A DNA stretch of 64,000 bases. Source: Hetaerina americana (Eukaryota; Arthropoda; Insecta; Odonata; Calopterygidae). Location: NCBI GenBank assembly GCA_022747635.1, contig JAKTNV010000011.1:20299481-20363480 (forward strand), given 5' to 3'. A program made the position numbers and the translations under genes. This document shows, piece after piece, positions 34,591-43,926 of the stretch. Under the pieces are notes generated by a model that was given only the letters and a program-made list of their open reading frames with translations, had not been told where the DNA came from and ran no database searches. How positions within the stretch are numbered: position 1 is the stretch's first letter; the number at the start of each line of letters is the position of its first letter.

Positions 34591-34706
34591 AATTTCAGAG
34601 TGTAAAAATCATTCGCCTTGACTGGGATTCGAACCCAGATCCCTCAAATCCGGTTGAGTGCTTTAGCCACTTAAGCTACCGAGGCGTCCTCTTAAACTCT
34701 GAAATT
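34591..34706. repeat. 11-bp inverted repeat enclosing a tRNA-like unit
   Basis: aatttcagagt (34591-34601) and actctgaaatt (34696-34706) are exact inverted copies that bracket the tRNA-like sequence at 34613-34686. Confidence 0.8.
34613..34686 (-). tRNA. tRNA-like sequence (tRNA pseudogene or SINE head)
   Basis: Read on the minus strand from 34686, an acceptor strand CGCCTCG pairs with CAAGGCG at the 3' side with one mismatch. An A box (TAGCTTAAGTGG) and a perfect T arm (CTGGG-TTCGAAT-CCCAG) are present, and the length of 73 nt plus a discriminator base is right for a tRNA. The anticodon arm folds as CTCAA/TTGAG around a 6-nt loop rather than 7. That makes normal decoding doubtful, so I favour a tRNA-derived element over a working gene. 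There is no encoded CCA and no clear T-run terminator. Confidence 0.5.
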
Positions 34707-34749
34707 TTGGGGCTTTTAAAGGAACTAGATGTTGTGACGATGTAACATC

Positions 34750-34792
34750 TGTCATACGCCATGCCAGTGGCTTGCAGGGTATACTGTAGATG
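34750..34792 (-). repeat. Inverted copy of the CCCTGCAAGCCACC repeat
   Basis: The minus strand reads ATCTACAGTATACCCTGCAA followed by GCCACTGGCATGGCGTATG, matching the repeat at 4774. Confidence 0.6.
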
Positions 34793-34794
34793 GC

Positions 34795-35890
34795 AAAAAT
34801 GGTATGTACTTTCTTGGAGCAGAACATAAAAAATAATTTCTGTGTTGTTTCTTTAGAAATGTGTTAGTGTGGTACATTACTAATGCTCTTCGCTTAGATT
34901 TAGTAGATTGACGATCGTCAATTTTGCTTAAAATCACTTTTGGTGTCGTCATTAATTTTTTAGCAGCCGCCCGGTATATGTGTGTTGATGCTACTATCTC
35001 CAGTTTTCTGAGGATTTAATAGGCTCACTCCTCTTATTTCTAGTTCTACGGTAGGTACCCCGTCTTTGCTTCTTCCTCTTATCCATTCCCCTCACCATCC
35101 TCTCCTTCGCACCTTCGAGGATTCCCCGCACGCCACCCTTGCGGTTTGTTTTGTCTGGCCTGTCACCGATGAGCATATTTCTCTTGGTTCATTATTTTTT
35201 CAAACAATCAACAGTTCATCCATGAATTCCTCATTCTCAGGAAAAACTTGGGTGTATTCCTTTTCATTGAAAACTAGTCATGAGCTTCCATGTGTTGTTC
35301 GACGTTACAAATGGACCCATCTAGTTGCCTTTGCCCTCTCTCCCCTACCTTCTTCATTGGGATGTGGTTAAGGATGGCTTCCTTCCTTGTCTGCGTGAAT
35401 ATATGAAAGAGTCTCACTTAGCCTGCGTGCGGAAAAAGCATGATTATTTCATTCCTTTGGAGGTGTTTACAATTCAAGAGGGAAATGTCAAGGAATGCAG
35501 TGAGGAAATTCTTACTGGTTTAAGGACACGACGTTTCATGTATCTTTAAATTCTAACCGTTTCAAAATTCTTTGGAAGGATCTGGAGCGGCATGATATAT
35601 TATGCTCTGGATTAAAGTCAAATTCGCAGTGTTTTTGTTTAAACCGGTATTTTTTATAATTTCGGATTCAAACATATAGATGGTACTCAGCAATCCACCC
35701 CTAAAGTTTGGTCTATAGATTTAATTACTCGCCAGGGAGGAAAATTCAATATTAAATTACAGTTATTTATGGAGAATTTATATAATGAAAAATATTGTTT
35801 GCCATATTTATCAGTGGTGGTTTATGCGACTCTCATTTCATCTCGCGACTTAACCAACTCCCCTATTGCTGCATGAACCCGTCGCAATAG
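34795..35890. other. Unassigned sequence
   Basis: No gene or repeat recognised. The 74-codon frame at 35325-35549 has no domain I know. Confidence 0.45.
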
Positions 35891-35899
35891 CTGTGCAAT

Positions 35900-36040
35900 A
35901 TGACAAAATTCCGACGCCATGTCGATAATGGTTTTCATATCGATCGAGTCGATAGATATTATATCGTAGATATAAATATATGGGCGTATTGGAAATATGA
36001 TCATAAGAACATAATTTTGGTCATGACGATATGTTTGATA
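35900..36040. repeat. TATCGA-rich island E
   Basis: Contains ATATCGATCGAGTCGATA and shares a 16-mer with island D. Confidence 0.5.
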
Positions 36041-36054
36041 TTTTATAAATTACT

Positions 36055-36430
36055 ATTTGGCAGTTTACCGTGTAGGGTAGGTTTTGGATGGATCACCGTT
36101 ACATGTCCAAACCTCGCTCAAATACTCGTAGAAACACCCTGATAACCCACACTGCATTGAACCTTTCTTCTATTCCGCATGCTTTCTGCCTCCCTTCATT
36201 CCATCCAAAAGGCCAATACTCTTCTTCGTTATTCCTATTCTACCTAACATACCACCTCTTTGACAGTCTTCAGCACACCATTGCCTGTCAAAATGCTCTG
36301 CATCTACCTTTCCTCCGTCGTCCTCCCTTGAATTTCTCCCAACATTCTTCTCTCCTTCCCCACAGTGCGTAGGACTTCTATGCTTCCTTTCTGTGTATTT
36401 TACCTTTTCCATCCTTGGCCTCAAACATCA
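36055..36430 (-). mobile_element. Degenerate RTE LINE 3' fragment
   Basis: It starts 'ttaccgtgtagggtaggttttggatgga' (terminal stem-loop decayed) and contains 'ctgcctcccttcattccatcc', 'acagtcttcagcacaccattgcctgtcaaaatg' and 'ttttaccttttccatcc', in RTE order. No frame survives. Confidence 0.75.
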
Positions 36431-36772
36431 TGAACACAAGTAGGCACGATATAATCGAGTGATGCTATCTTTGCACTCTTTAGGCCTCAATTTGAATAGG
36501 TAAGCTGGTATATGGGTCGACCTAACCAAGTCAGTTTCATTGACGAATGACTTCGTGTGCAACGAAGAAAATCTAGGTTTGTAAAAACTAGATCATAATA
36601 AACTTAGTAACTTATCTAGATTGTAGGAGAAACTAGGTTGGAAATAAGGCTTTAACTCACCTACGGGGCAAATTTTAAATTACAGATTCAATCTCTTGCA
36701 TACATTTGGAGGGGGTGCCATTTGCGATAATGTTAAAAATGTATTTATAACCGCGCCATACTGCGGTAGGAG

Positions 36773-36774
<2 letters not shown>

Positions 36775-36843
<69 letters not shown>

Positions 36844-36845
36844 TG

Positions 36846-36891
<46 letters not shown>

Positions 36892-36892
36892 C
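36775..36892. repeat. (TA)n microsatellite
   Basis: TA tract with interspersed GTATA and CATA, forming the left flank of the mariner derivative. Confidence 0.95.
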
Positions 36893-36994
36893 ACACGAGG
36901 GTCATCCGGAAAGTAGTACCCGTTCGTGAAATAAAGACACAAAAGTAAATATTAACAAACATAAAAAATTTTATTTGAAAGAGGATACTTTAAA

Positions 36995-37090
36995 CTACTT
37001 CTCAACATAATCTCCAAGCAAATTAAGGCATTTGTCATAACGTGTGACAAGTTTCTGTATTCCTGCTGCATAGTCCTTCGCCGCCAGCTC
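36995..37090 (-). pseudogene. Mariner transposase C-terminal tail
   Basis: In another frame from the HTH ORF, the minus strand reads YLNELAAKDYAAGIQKLVTR and then YDKCLNLLGDYVEK before a stop, the usual end of this mariner group. It lies directly after the deletion junction. Confidence 0.8.
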
Positions 37091-37496
37091 ATTGAGATAC
37101 GCGAGGGACCCATCTTGCACAAATTTTTGCATAATGCAGATGGTGTTTAACAATTTCATGAACAATTGTTCGAGAAACATTGGGAAAATGCTCACAGATG
37201 TCATCAATTGTGACGCGCCGATCGTTCCTCACGAATTCGTCAACTGAGCTCACCAGTTGGTCTGTAATGACAGACGGTCTCCCCGAACGCTCATCGTCGT
37301 GTGTGTTCCCCCTCCCCATGTTGAAGTTGCGACACCACCGCCGAACAGACGACTCGTCCATTACATTGTCTCCATACACCTCCTTTAATTGGCGATGAAT
37401 ATCACATGGGCGAACGTTTCTTGCATTGAGGAATTTAATCACTGCCCTCACTTCACAACTGGCGGCGTTCTCAATTTTTTTAAACATTGTAAACAA
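37089..37496 (-). CDS. HTH-only mariner transposase fragment
   Basis: The 135-residue product has the two helix-turn-helix motifs of the mariner DNA-binding region. Residues about 10-60 hold RAVIKFLNARN..CDIHRQL and SVRRWCRNFN. A second motif, ITIDDICEHF-like (here VTIDDICEHFPNVSRTIVHE), lies near 95-115, after the linker DDERSGRPS. The frame stops after WVPRVSQ at the deletion junction, where a full transposase of about 340 residues would enter its catalytic domain. Two starts are possible (MFTMFKK or MFKK). The copy at 63556 differs by a single residue. Such a protein could bind the TIRs without cutting. Expression is unproven. Confidence 0.8.
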   Translation of the reverse strand: MFTMFKKIENAASCEVRAVIKFLNARNVRPCDIHRQLKEVYGDNVMDESSVRRWCRNFNMGRGNTHDDERSGRPSVITDQLVSSVDEFVRNDRRVTIDDICEHFPNVSRTIVHEIVKHHLHYAKICARWVPRVSQ

Positions 37497-37650
37497 TCAC
37501 AGAAACAACACAGGTAATGCTAGCGTCACGCAACTTGGCTCAGAGAAGGCAGACAAGCCACTGAAGCTAACTGACCTCGTCCAGCGGCTACTCGCGTCGT
37601 CAGCACTTCATGCGGCACGAACGGGTACTACTTTCCGGATGACCCTCGTA

Positions 37651-37690
37651 TATACATATACACACACACATATATATATATACATATATG

Positions 37691-37787
<97 letters not shown>
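37651..37787. repeat. (TA)n with (CA)n interruptions
   Basis: TA dinucleotide tract with two (CA)n interruptions, between the mariner derivative and the SINE fragment. Confidence 0.95.
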
Positions 37788-37789
<2 letters not shown>

Positions 37790-37935
37790 GGTCGTGGTAG
37801 TCCAGGGGATAGAGCGTTGGAATCCTGGCTGGAGGGCCCGGGTTCGATTCCCGGGCAAGTCACTCTGGGCACCAGCAGCTCCACCCAAGTTATGTGATTT
37901 ACCGGGTACCAGGTCTTCCAGGGAAACCGTAATCA
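37788..37935 (+). mobile_element. SINE 5' part, truncated at its 3' end
   Basis: It matches the complete SINE at 48029 from GTGGGTCG through the B box (GGGTTCGATTCCCGGG) to 'tcttccagggaaaccgtaa', then stops and runs into (AT)n and the RTE 3' tail. About 148 of 273 bp remain. Loss of the 3' rather than the 5' end is unusual for target-primed insertion and points to secondary disruption. Confidence 0.85.
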
Positions 37936-37965
37936 AAATATATATATATATATATTTTTTTTTTT

Positions 37966-38598
37966 AAGGTAATCTACCGGTTAAGGTAGGTTTTTGGATG
38001 GACACAACTACCAAACAAATATTTAATTACTCCTAACAAAACACAAAATCCATCATCCTACTCTATATCAAGTCCCTCTTCATCTCTGAGTACTTTCTTC
38101 CTCCCTTCATCCCGTCCAACATCCCTATCCTGTTCCTTCCCTTTCCTCTTTTGCCCAACATTCTACCCTCTATCACAGTCTTCAACATCCCACTGCCGGT
38201 CAACACCCCCTTCATCCACTTTTCCTGCCTCCATAGGATTGCTCCCAACAAACCCCTCTCTTCGCCCACCATACCAAGTACTTCCTCATTTGTTTTCTTC
38301 TCTGTCCATTTCACCTTCTCCATTCTTCTCCACACCCACATTTCAAAAGCCTCCAGTCTACGTCTATCCTCCTGCTTCAATGACCACGTTTCCGCACCGT
38401 ACATAGCTACGCTCCATATCAAAGTTTTTACGAGTCTTTTCTTAACATCCTTACTCAAAGTCCCTGTCATCTACTCCCTCCTCCTTGTGAAAGCCTCTTT
38501 GCCTAGCGCAATTCTTCTCCTTACGTCCCTACTACTTTGACCGTGTTGGTCCAAAACACTACCGAGATACGTAAACTGTTCTACCTGCTCTAGTTTTG
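37966..38598 (-). mobile_element. 5'-truncated RTE LINE copy
   Basis: Nearly identical to the 3' 630 bp of the intact element at 43834. It carries poly-A (T-run 37955-37965) and then (TA)n at its 3' end. The minus frame 38470-38063 encodes the last 135 residues (MTGTLSKDVKKRLVKTLIWS to EMKRDLI) without interruption. The 5' end breaks off within 'ctctagtttt', and the sequence beyond is not (TA)n. Confidence 0.95.
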
Positions 38599-38654
38599 AT
38601 TTTTTTAAATTATCTCCATTATTTATTTGAATTTCTGTTGTTGACTAACATTTA

Positions 38655-38820
38655 AACGACCATCAATTTTAATGTTGAATGTCTGGTGTAGGAATATATT
38701 TACTCGAAATGGTCGATATTTCTCGATACATATGCACCCGAAAATATTCGTCTTGTCAAGGTGTCTCCACCTCGATATTAATTTCTGGTGGACAGTCGAT
38801 ATTGAAAAAAGAACATGTCA
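38655..38820. repeat. TATCGA-rich island F
   Basis: Contains GGTCGATATTTCTCGATACA, CCTCGATATTAA and CAGTCGATATTG. It is followed at once by a GC-rich island. Confidence 0.45.
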
Positions 38821-38879
38821 AGAACCCTTTCCTGTCACCGCAAGTCGCATATTTCCGGAGCTTTGACCAAAAATTCATC

Positions 38880-39340
38880 GGGCCGTCGTCAGGCTGTGCA
38901 GTGAGTGTGTGGGTTGTGCAATCGGACCTCCCATGCAAAACAGGCGAGGCCCTCGGGAGGCCTTGGGAGAGGCCCATGCACCGGTCCTAGCGGCGGTGGC
39001 GGCGGAGGGTCCGAATCGGGATGGGGCGATTGTGTGGACGAATTGTTAGGGAGGGGGTTACGGGAAGGGGGAAACATGCCCCCGCCCCACCTTGCCCTCT
39101 CCTCCCCACGGGGGTGGTCGGACAAGCGGTTGAGGGGAGGGGCAACTTGGGCGGGAGAACTGATAGGGATGGGGGTGCTTTTAATAAACATTCACTCCTT
39201 CACCACGAGTGGTGATGTGTCGTTTGTTAAGTGACTCAGTTCTCGAAGTGTTGGCGGGGGATAGAGTGTGTGTGGAGGGTGTCGGTTGGTGCGAGGGAGG
39301 TGGGGTGGGAGGCAATGATGGCGCAGTAACTTTTTCGTGG
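38880..39340. other. GC-rich, G-rich plus-strand island
   Basis: Contains GGCGGTGGCGGCGGAGGG and many GGGG runs. No recognisable protein domain. Confidence 0.5.
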
Positions 39341-39411
39341 AAGGCGAGTTGCAGGGGATAGTATAGCTGGGAGACCATAGTATAGCTAGGACCGTATCAA
39401 CATTTGCCCCG

Positions 39412-39460
39412 AAGGTATTCTACCGGTTAGAATAGGCTTTCATTGTACGATGAGTGGGGA
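39412..39460 (-). mobile_element. RTE LINE 3'-terminal scrap
   Basis: 'aaggtattctaccggttagaataggctttcattg' matches the terminal stem-loop and the following bases of the RTE 3' end. Confidence 0.5.
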
Positions 39461-39548
39461 GAGTTCCACAATTCAAAGGCACGCTATACACCATCCGAAA
39501 TGCCATAACACTCCTCAACTTCTCATTACAATTATTATTATTTTTAAT

Positions 39549-39604
39549 ACGTATATATATATACATATACATATATATACATATATATACATATATATAT
39601 ATAT
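39549..39604. repeat. (TA)n / CATATA microsatellite
   Basis: TA tract with regular CATA interruptions, left of the 38-bp palindrome. Confidence 0.9.
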
Positions 39605-39683
39605 ATAATGTATAACACTTAGCACTAGTGGACACAGACAAAAACTTTGTCTGTGTCCACTAGTGCTAAGTGTTATACATTAT
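39605..39683. repeat. Perfect palindrome, 38-bp arms and 3-nt loop
   Basis: 39605-39642 is the exact reverse complement of 39646-39683 around the loop aac. (TA)n tracts lie on both sides (to 39604 and from 39716). No hammerhead-like core is present, so it is not the same class as the repeat at 1066. Confidence 0.9.
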
Positions 39684-39713
39684 TATTCACGTCCGTGAGT
39701 CTTTCAAAAAGTG

Positions 39714-39715
<2 letters not shown>

Positions 39716-39773
<58 letters not shown>
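39716..39773. repeat. (TA)n microsatellite
   Basis: Uninterrupted TA tract ending in ACACATACATACACG. Confidence 0.95.
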
Positions 39774-39780
<7 letters not shown>

Positions 39781-39868
39781 CATACACGTAGTTACTTGGT
39801 ATTATTATTGTCATTCTTAGTGCCATTTGTCTACCGGTCTGGATAGGATTTTGATAGACTAGGGAATA

Positions 39869-41229
39869 CTACCTTGATCAAAAATTTCCCGGAATTTATT
39901 CAGAAAATTAAAAATACAAGTTTATTCATCTAAATCTATATTGTCCCCTTCAAAGTAATCCCCATCGACTGCAACACACTTATGCCAGCGCTTGATCCAA
40001 TCCTCGAAACATTTTTTATATTCGGTTTTCGGTATGTCCATCAGTGCTTCCTGCGATTTTTCCATTACTTCCTCTCGGCTGCTAAAACGCGTTCCCCGTA
40101 ATGGTTTTTTAACTCGATTGAACAGAAAGAAGTCACAGGGAGCCAAATCAGGTGAATTCGGTGGCTGTTGGATGGTATTTGTTGCATTTTTCGTCAAAAA
40201 ATTACGAATAATGATAGCACTGTGCGACGGTGCGTTATCATGGTGCAAAATCCACGAGTTTTCTGCCCACATTTCTGGTCTCTTTCGGCGAATTGCTTCA
40301 CGCAAACGTCTCATAACGCCCAAATAATACTCTTTGTTTACTGTCTGGCCTTCTGGCAAAAATTCATGATGCACTACACCGTTGTAATCCATGAAAACCG
40401 TCAGCATTGCCTTCTTTTTTGACTGAAAACGACGTGGTTTTTTTGGTCTCGGCTCATTTGGTGAACGCCATTCACTTGCCTGATGTCTGGATTGCGTGTC
40501 GTACTCATAAACCCACGTCTCCTCTCCAGTAATGATCCTTTTGATGAATGTGGGATCGGATTCAGCCTCGCAAATCATGTCTTTTGCGACGTCAACACGG
40601 TCTCTTTTTTGCATGAAATTAAGGTCCTTTGGCACCAACTTTGCTGCTACACGACGGAAACCCAAATCATTAACCACAATGTCTTGGGCGGATCCATAGG
40701 CAATGTTCAAGTCCTCCGCTATTTCTCTGATGGTTAATTTGCGGTTATTGACCAACATTTCTTTTACTTTATCAATTTTTTCACCGACTTTCGATGTCGA
40801 TGGTCTGCCACTGCGTTCATCATCTTCGATTGACTCACGACCACTTCTGAACCGCTCGTGCCACTGGTAAACGACCGTTTTTTTTAGAGAATCGTTGCCG
40901 AAACACTTTTCCAACATTTCCAACGTCCGTAGTAGTTTTGAGGGGAGGCGACCGACAGCGCGCCACTAAATCCGTTTTTTACGCAAAATTTAATACAAGT
41001 TCGTTGTTGCAAATTTAAATCCATTTCTGAAATTGTAAAAAATCGCCAACACACACAGAGATAGATGTACTCTTGGCTACGTAACTTTTGCAAATGTCAA
41101 GTTATGACACTAAGATTTAAAGGGAATATCAACAACAGATGTACCAATTTAACAAAAAAAACAGAACTCAAATCGGAACGATGGGAGCGCCACACGGTGG
41201 TTATTCCGGGAACGTTTTGATCAAGGTAG
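39869..41229 (-). mobile_element. Mariner element with 27-bp inverted repeats
   Basis: The ends start CTACCTTGATCAAAA and match over 27 bp with two differences (39869-39895 and 41203-41229), flanked by TA (39867-39868 and 41230-41231). The 1361-bp length is normal for a complete mariner. It encodes one transposase on the minus strand, which carries a frameshift and a catalytic substitution. The left flank resembles the RTE 3' terminus ('tctaccggtctggataggattttgat', 39830-39855), so it probably landed in an old LINE scrap. Confidence 0.95.
39922..41024 (-). pseudogene. Mariner transposase, frameshifted, first catalytic Asp replaced
   Basis: Residues from MDLNLQQRTCIKFCVKNGFS (start 41024) give the first HTH helix region. 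The frame then shifts near 40925-40965 and continues as LEMLEKCFGNDSLKKTVVYQ through the linker DDERSGRPS to the catalytic domain. The catalytic triad reads TGEETW (position normally TGDE, codon 40522-40524), HHDNAPSH and SPDLAPCD, with 34 residues between the second and third acidic residues, as expected for DD34D. The C-terminus W..RWHKCV..DG.YFEGD is complete. The frame from 40923 to 39922 is open for 333 codons. Both defects predict an inactive enzyme. Confidence 0.92.
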
Positions 41230-41239
41230 TATACGAGTA

Positions 41240-42280
41240 TATTGGTCAAACTTCTAAACTGCCTAAGGTGAAACTTAATGCGTTGAATTCACGCCCTATG
41301 AGAAACCATCTTTGAATTCCCCGTACTGTCAACATTCCTAATCTATTCCTTCCTTTACGTCGTAGCTAGTCCATAAGTGTCCCTTATACGTCCAAATCTC
41401 CAGCGTTCCTTTGTCACGCTACATCTGCAACCTCTTTTCCCACCTTATTTATCAGCAGGTGGGGTATAAGACTCCGGGATTTGATCCAAATGGATTTCAT
41501 GTTTATATGTTTTTTTAATAGAATCAACTTCTCGTTATTTGCAGTTAGAATTTCCAATGATGGATTCTCAAAGGACTAAACTATAGTTTCGAATAAGGGT
41601 TTCCTACTCAGGCAGGCCGAAATCATTAACAATTAAATAATATTTTTGTGGTGTGTTGAAACATAAGGTGCGAGAAGGAAATTTTTATATTTACCCATTG
41701 CAACGCGTGCAAATAAATGAAAAATGTAAAAAAAAATTAGTTTCATCCGTGCTTGCGAGACAAAAGAAAAACTACAATGCGCGGAATTAATAAAAATTTT
41801 ATTTGAAAGATTCCAACTTAACGAATACTTTAAAGGAATGCCAAACGATGCTTCCCGTTCGCCAATCTCATGTTCTTTCTAGTCCTTCAAGAGGGTTTGA
41901 TCTGCTAGCCGAGGGTAATGAGATAACGGTTTGAAAGTGATCAATTCACGCGGTAATCGGCAGCAGGATGCGTTTGATTCCTCAAAACGCTCTCCTAAAT
42001 TGATGGTAAGGGTCTCATTTCACGTGATTGCATTGCAGCTGATTGAAAACCAGTAAATACCGGTCATTATGTTCGTTTGTAAGGCATTGAATTGCCCCTT
42101 TTAAGTTTAACTCGGAAGAGGTATGTAGCCGTGAGAGAGGAAAGCTTGTCTTCATGGTTTTCAATGCGAACTACGTGCTACTTCTTTTTCTTATAACTCT
42201 CTCAATCTCTTTGATTCAATTTTTACCAGGGGCGGAAGGGGTGTGCGACGCAATACCGACTTTTTTTCCCTTCTCTTTGT
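41240..42280. other. Unassigned sequence
   Basis: Nothing recognised, apart from a CT-rich stretch at 41320-41460 that may be a LINE remnant. Confidence 0.45.
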
Positions 42281-42289
42281 ATAGTTTGA

Positions 42290-42720
42290 AGTAATCAATA
42301 GTTCGAGGGTCGATAATTTTATCCTCCATGGACGTTATTGTCTATATGATTGATGTATTGATAAGGGTGAAGTTGCCGATATAAATTATGTAGCCGTGTT
42401 GTAGTATCAATGATACTTTACCGTAAAAGTTGGGTTTTGGATGAACATGTACATGTTATGAACATTGTATACTATATATATTAATGATCGACTATTTGCC
42501 GACATAATCGTGTATAATTCATTAGCGATATGGACGGTATTGTCTTTATGATATGTATTGTCAATTTATACACTAACTGTGTTGTCGGTATGGAAGATAT
42601 TGTTGACATGGTCAATATGGACGACACTATCGATATCAACGATTGGATATCGTGGACATTATCGACGATATTGCTCGAAATATCCGAAAATCATCGCCAA
42701 CTCGATGTATCATGATCAAA
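42290..42720. repeat. TATCGA-rich island G
   Basis: Words such as GATATGGACGGTATTGTC, GACACTATCGATATCAACG and CGACGATATTGC suggest a decayed repeat of roughly 18-20 bp built on GATATGGACGATATTGTC. It holds a short RTE-like scrap ('aaaagttgggttttggatgaac', 42425). Confidence 0.5.
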
Positions 42721-42769
42721 TTTTTTGTTAATTTTTTATCGACCGTGGAAATGAGAAAAGAAATGTACT

Positions 42770-43690
42770 GCACCGGGGCAAACGATGCCCCTCCTCCAGG
42801 TGACGGGATGGGGCGGAATGAACAGGGTTTCCCCATCACTCCTCTCCCCGCAAAGCCTCCCTCTTCCCCGGGTTCCAGCGAGCTAAGGGTTGGGGTAAGC
42901 GGTGCCTCCCCCACCTCTCCAGCCTCGTCGCCCTCGGAATCAGTCGGGATGATCTTGGGGTCTCGGGTAGACGCCCCGCCCCTCCACTCACTCACCCCTT
43001 CGCAACCTCCCCACCCGCACCAAACCCTCCAGCACCTCCCGCGTATTATATATAAATACGACGGCGAAGCTTGTGTCTCACCTCCACCCCGCGCCCACAG
43101 CAAGAGTTCCCGGCCGACCACCCACACTTCTCACCTCCTTTTCCTCCCTCCCCACTCTCCTCGACGAAATCTCAGCGCGGGTAGGCATAAACGCAGCGAA
43201 CCACCTTGATCTCCTACCCTCTCCCCATACTTTTCACCATCCTCCTCCCCACAATTCCACACTCCTCCCCCATCCCACGTTTCACACTCCACTCACCGCC
43301 GGCATCGGCTCATGAATGACTGATACGCGGTTTCCGCTTAACCTCTTCCGAGTGTCCATCTCCGGGGCCAATCTTTCTTCCGACCGATGGAGGTGGAGGC
43401 GGTGGTGGTGGTTGAGGTTGGAGACTCTTGGGGGGGCGTGGAGGGTAGGGAGGGATCGTTTGGAGGGAGAGAGAGAGAGTAGGGGGGCGGAGGAGGACAG
43501 CGATCATTTGTCTGGCGGCGCCGGTGGCGATTCACCGAAAACGATGGCTCCCACCCATGCTCTCCATCTTTTGGGACCGTTTCAAAACAGGCTTTATCTT
43601 GCGCATGATCATTCGGGTATTTATTCGCGAGATGACTCCCTTCGACACCATTTTCTACAGGTAATGGGTTCGGGAGACGACGTATTCACT
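42770..43690. other. GC-rich island with C-rich to G-rich switch
   Basis: The plus strand is C-rich to about 43300 and G-rich from 43380 to 43500 (for example GGTGGAGGCGGTGGTGGTGG). A TATATATAAATA motif lies at 43046-43057. The long proline- and serine-rich frames have no recognisable domains. A promoter or CpG island is possible but not shown. Confidence 0.45.
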
Positions 43691-43738
43691 TTCAGTAACG
43701 ATCCTCATTTTGTTTACTTCTAGATACTCTCTCTCTCC

Positions 43739-43739
43739 A

Positions 43740-43810
<71 letters not shown>
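43739..43810. repeat. (TA)n microsatellite at the RTE 3' end
   Basis: TA tract directly abutting the T(23) run, which is the poly-A tail of the minus-strand LINE. Confidence 0.95.
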
Positions 43811-43827
<17 letters not shown>

Positions 43828-43926
43828 TTTTTTAAGGTAATCTACCGGTTAAGGTAGGTTTTTGGATGGACACAACTAACAAATATTTTATTACTCCTAA
43901 CAAAACACTAAATCCATCATCCTACT

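Larger units (their letters stand above)
36896..37648 (-). mobile_element. Mariner derivative with HTH-only ORF (copy 1)
   Basis: 33-bp inverted repeats starting CGAGGGTCATCCGGAAAGTA lie at 36896-36928 and 37616-37648. The right flank has TA (37649-37650); the left flank is CA, presumably a mutated TA. The 753-bp body keeps the transposase HTH region and a C-terminal tail but no DD34D core. A nearly identical copy with the same deletion junction starts at 63404, so this deleted form was itself mobilised by a transposase supplied elsewhere. Confidence 0.92.

Noticed and set aside
37426..37800. 124-codon plus-strand frame (and 63312-63626 minus)
   Set aside because: Antisense to the HTH-only mariner ORF and its TIR.
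37628..37936. Frames reading [13 protein letters not shown] peptides (also 47936-48182)
   Set aside because: They are the reverse translation of the SINE tRNA-like B box, not genes.
39922..40923. Host gene related to SETMAR
   Set aside because: The ORF lies between mariner TIRs with TA duplication and has no SET domain, so it is simply a transposase.
42643..43209. 188-codon Pro/Ser-rich open frame
   Set aside because: Begins in a TATCGA repeat and continues in a GC-rich island; no recognisable domain.
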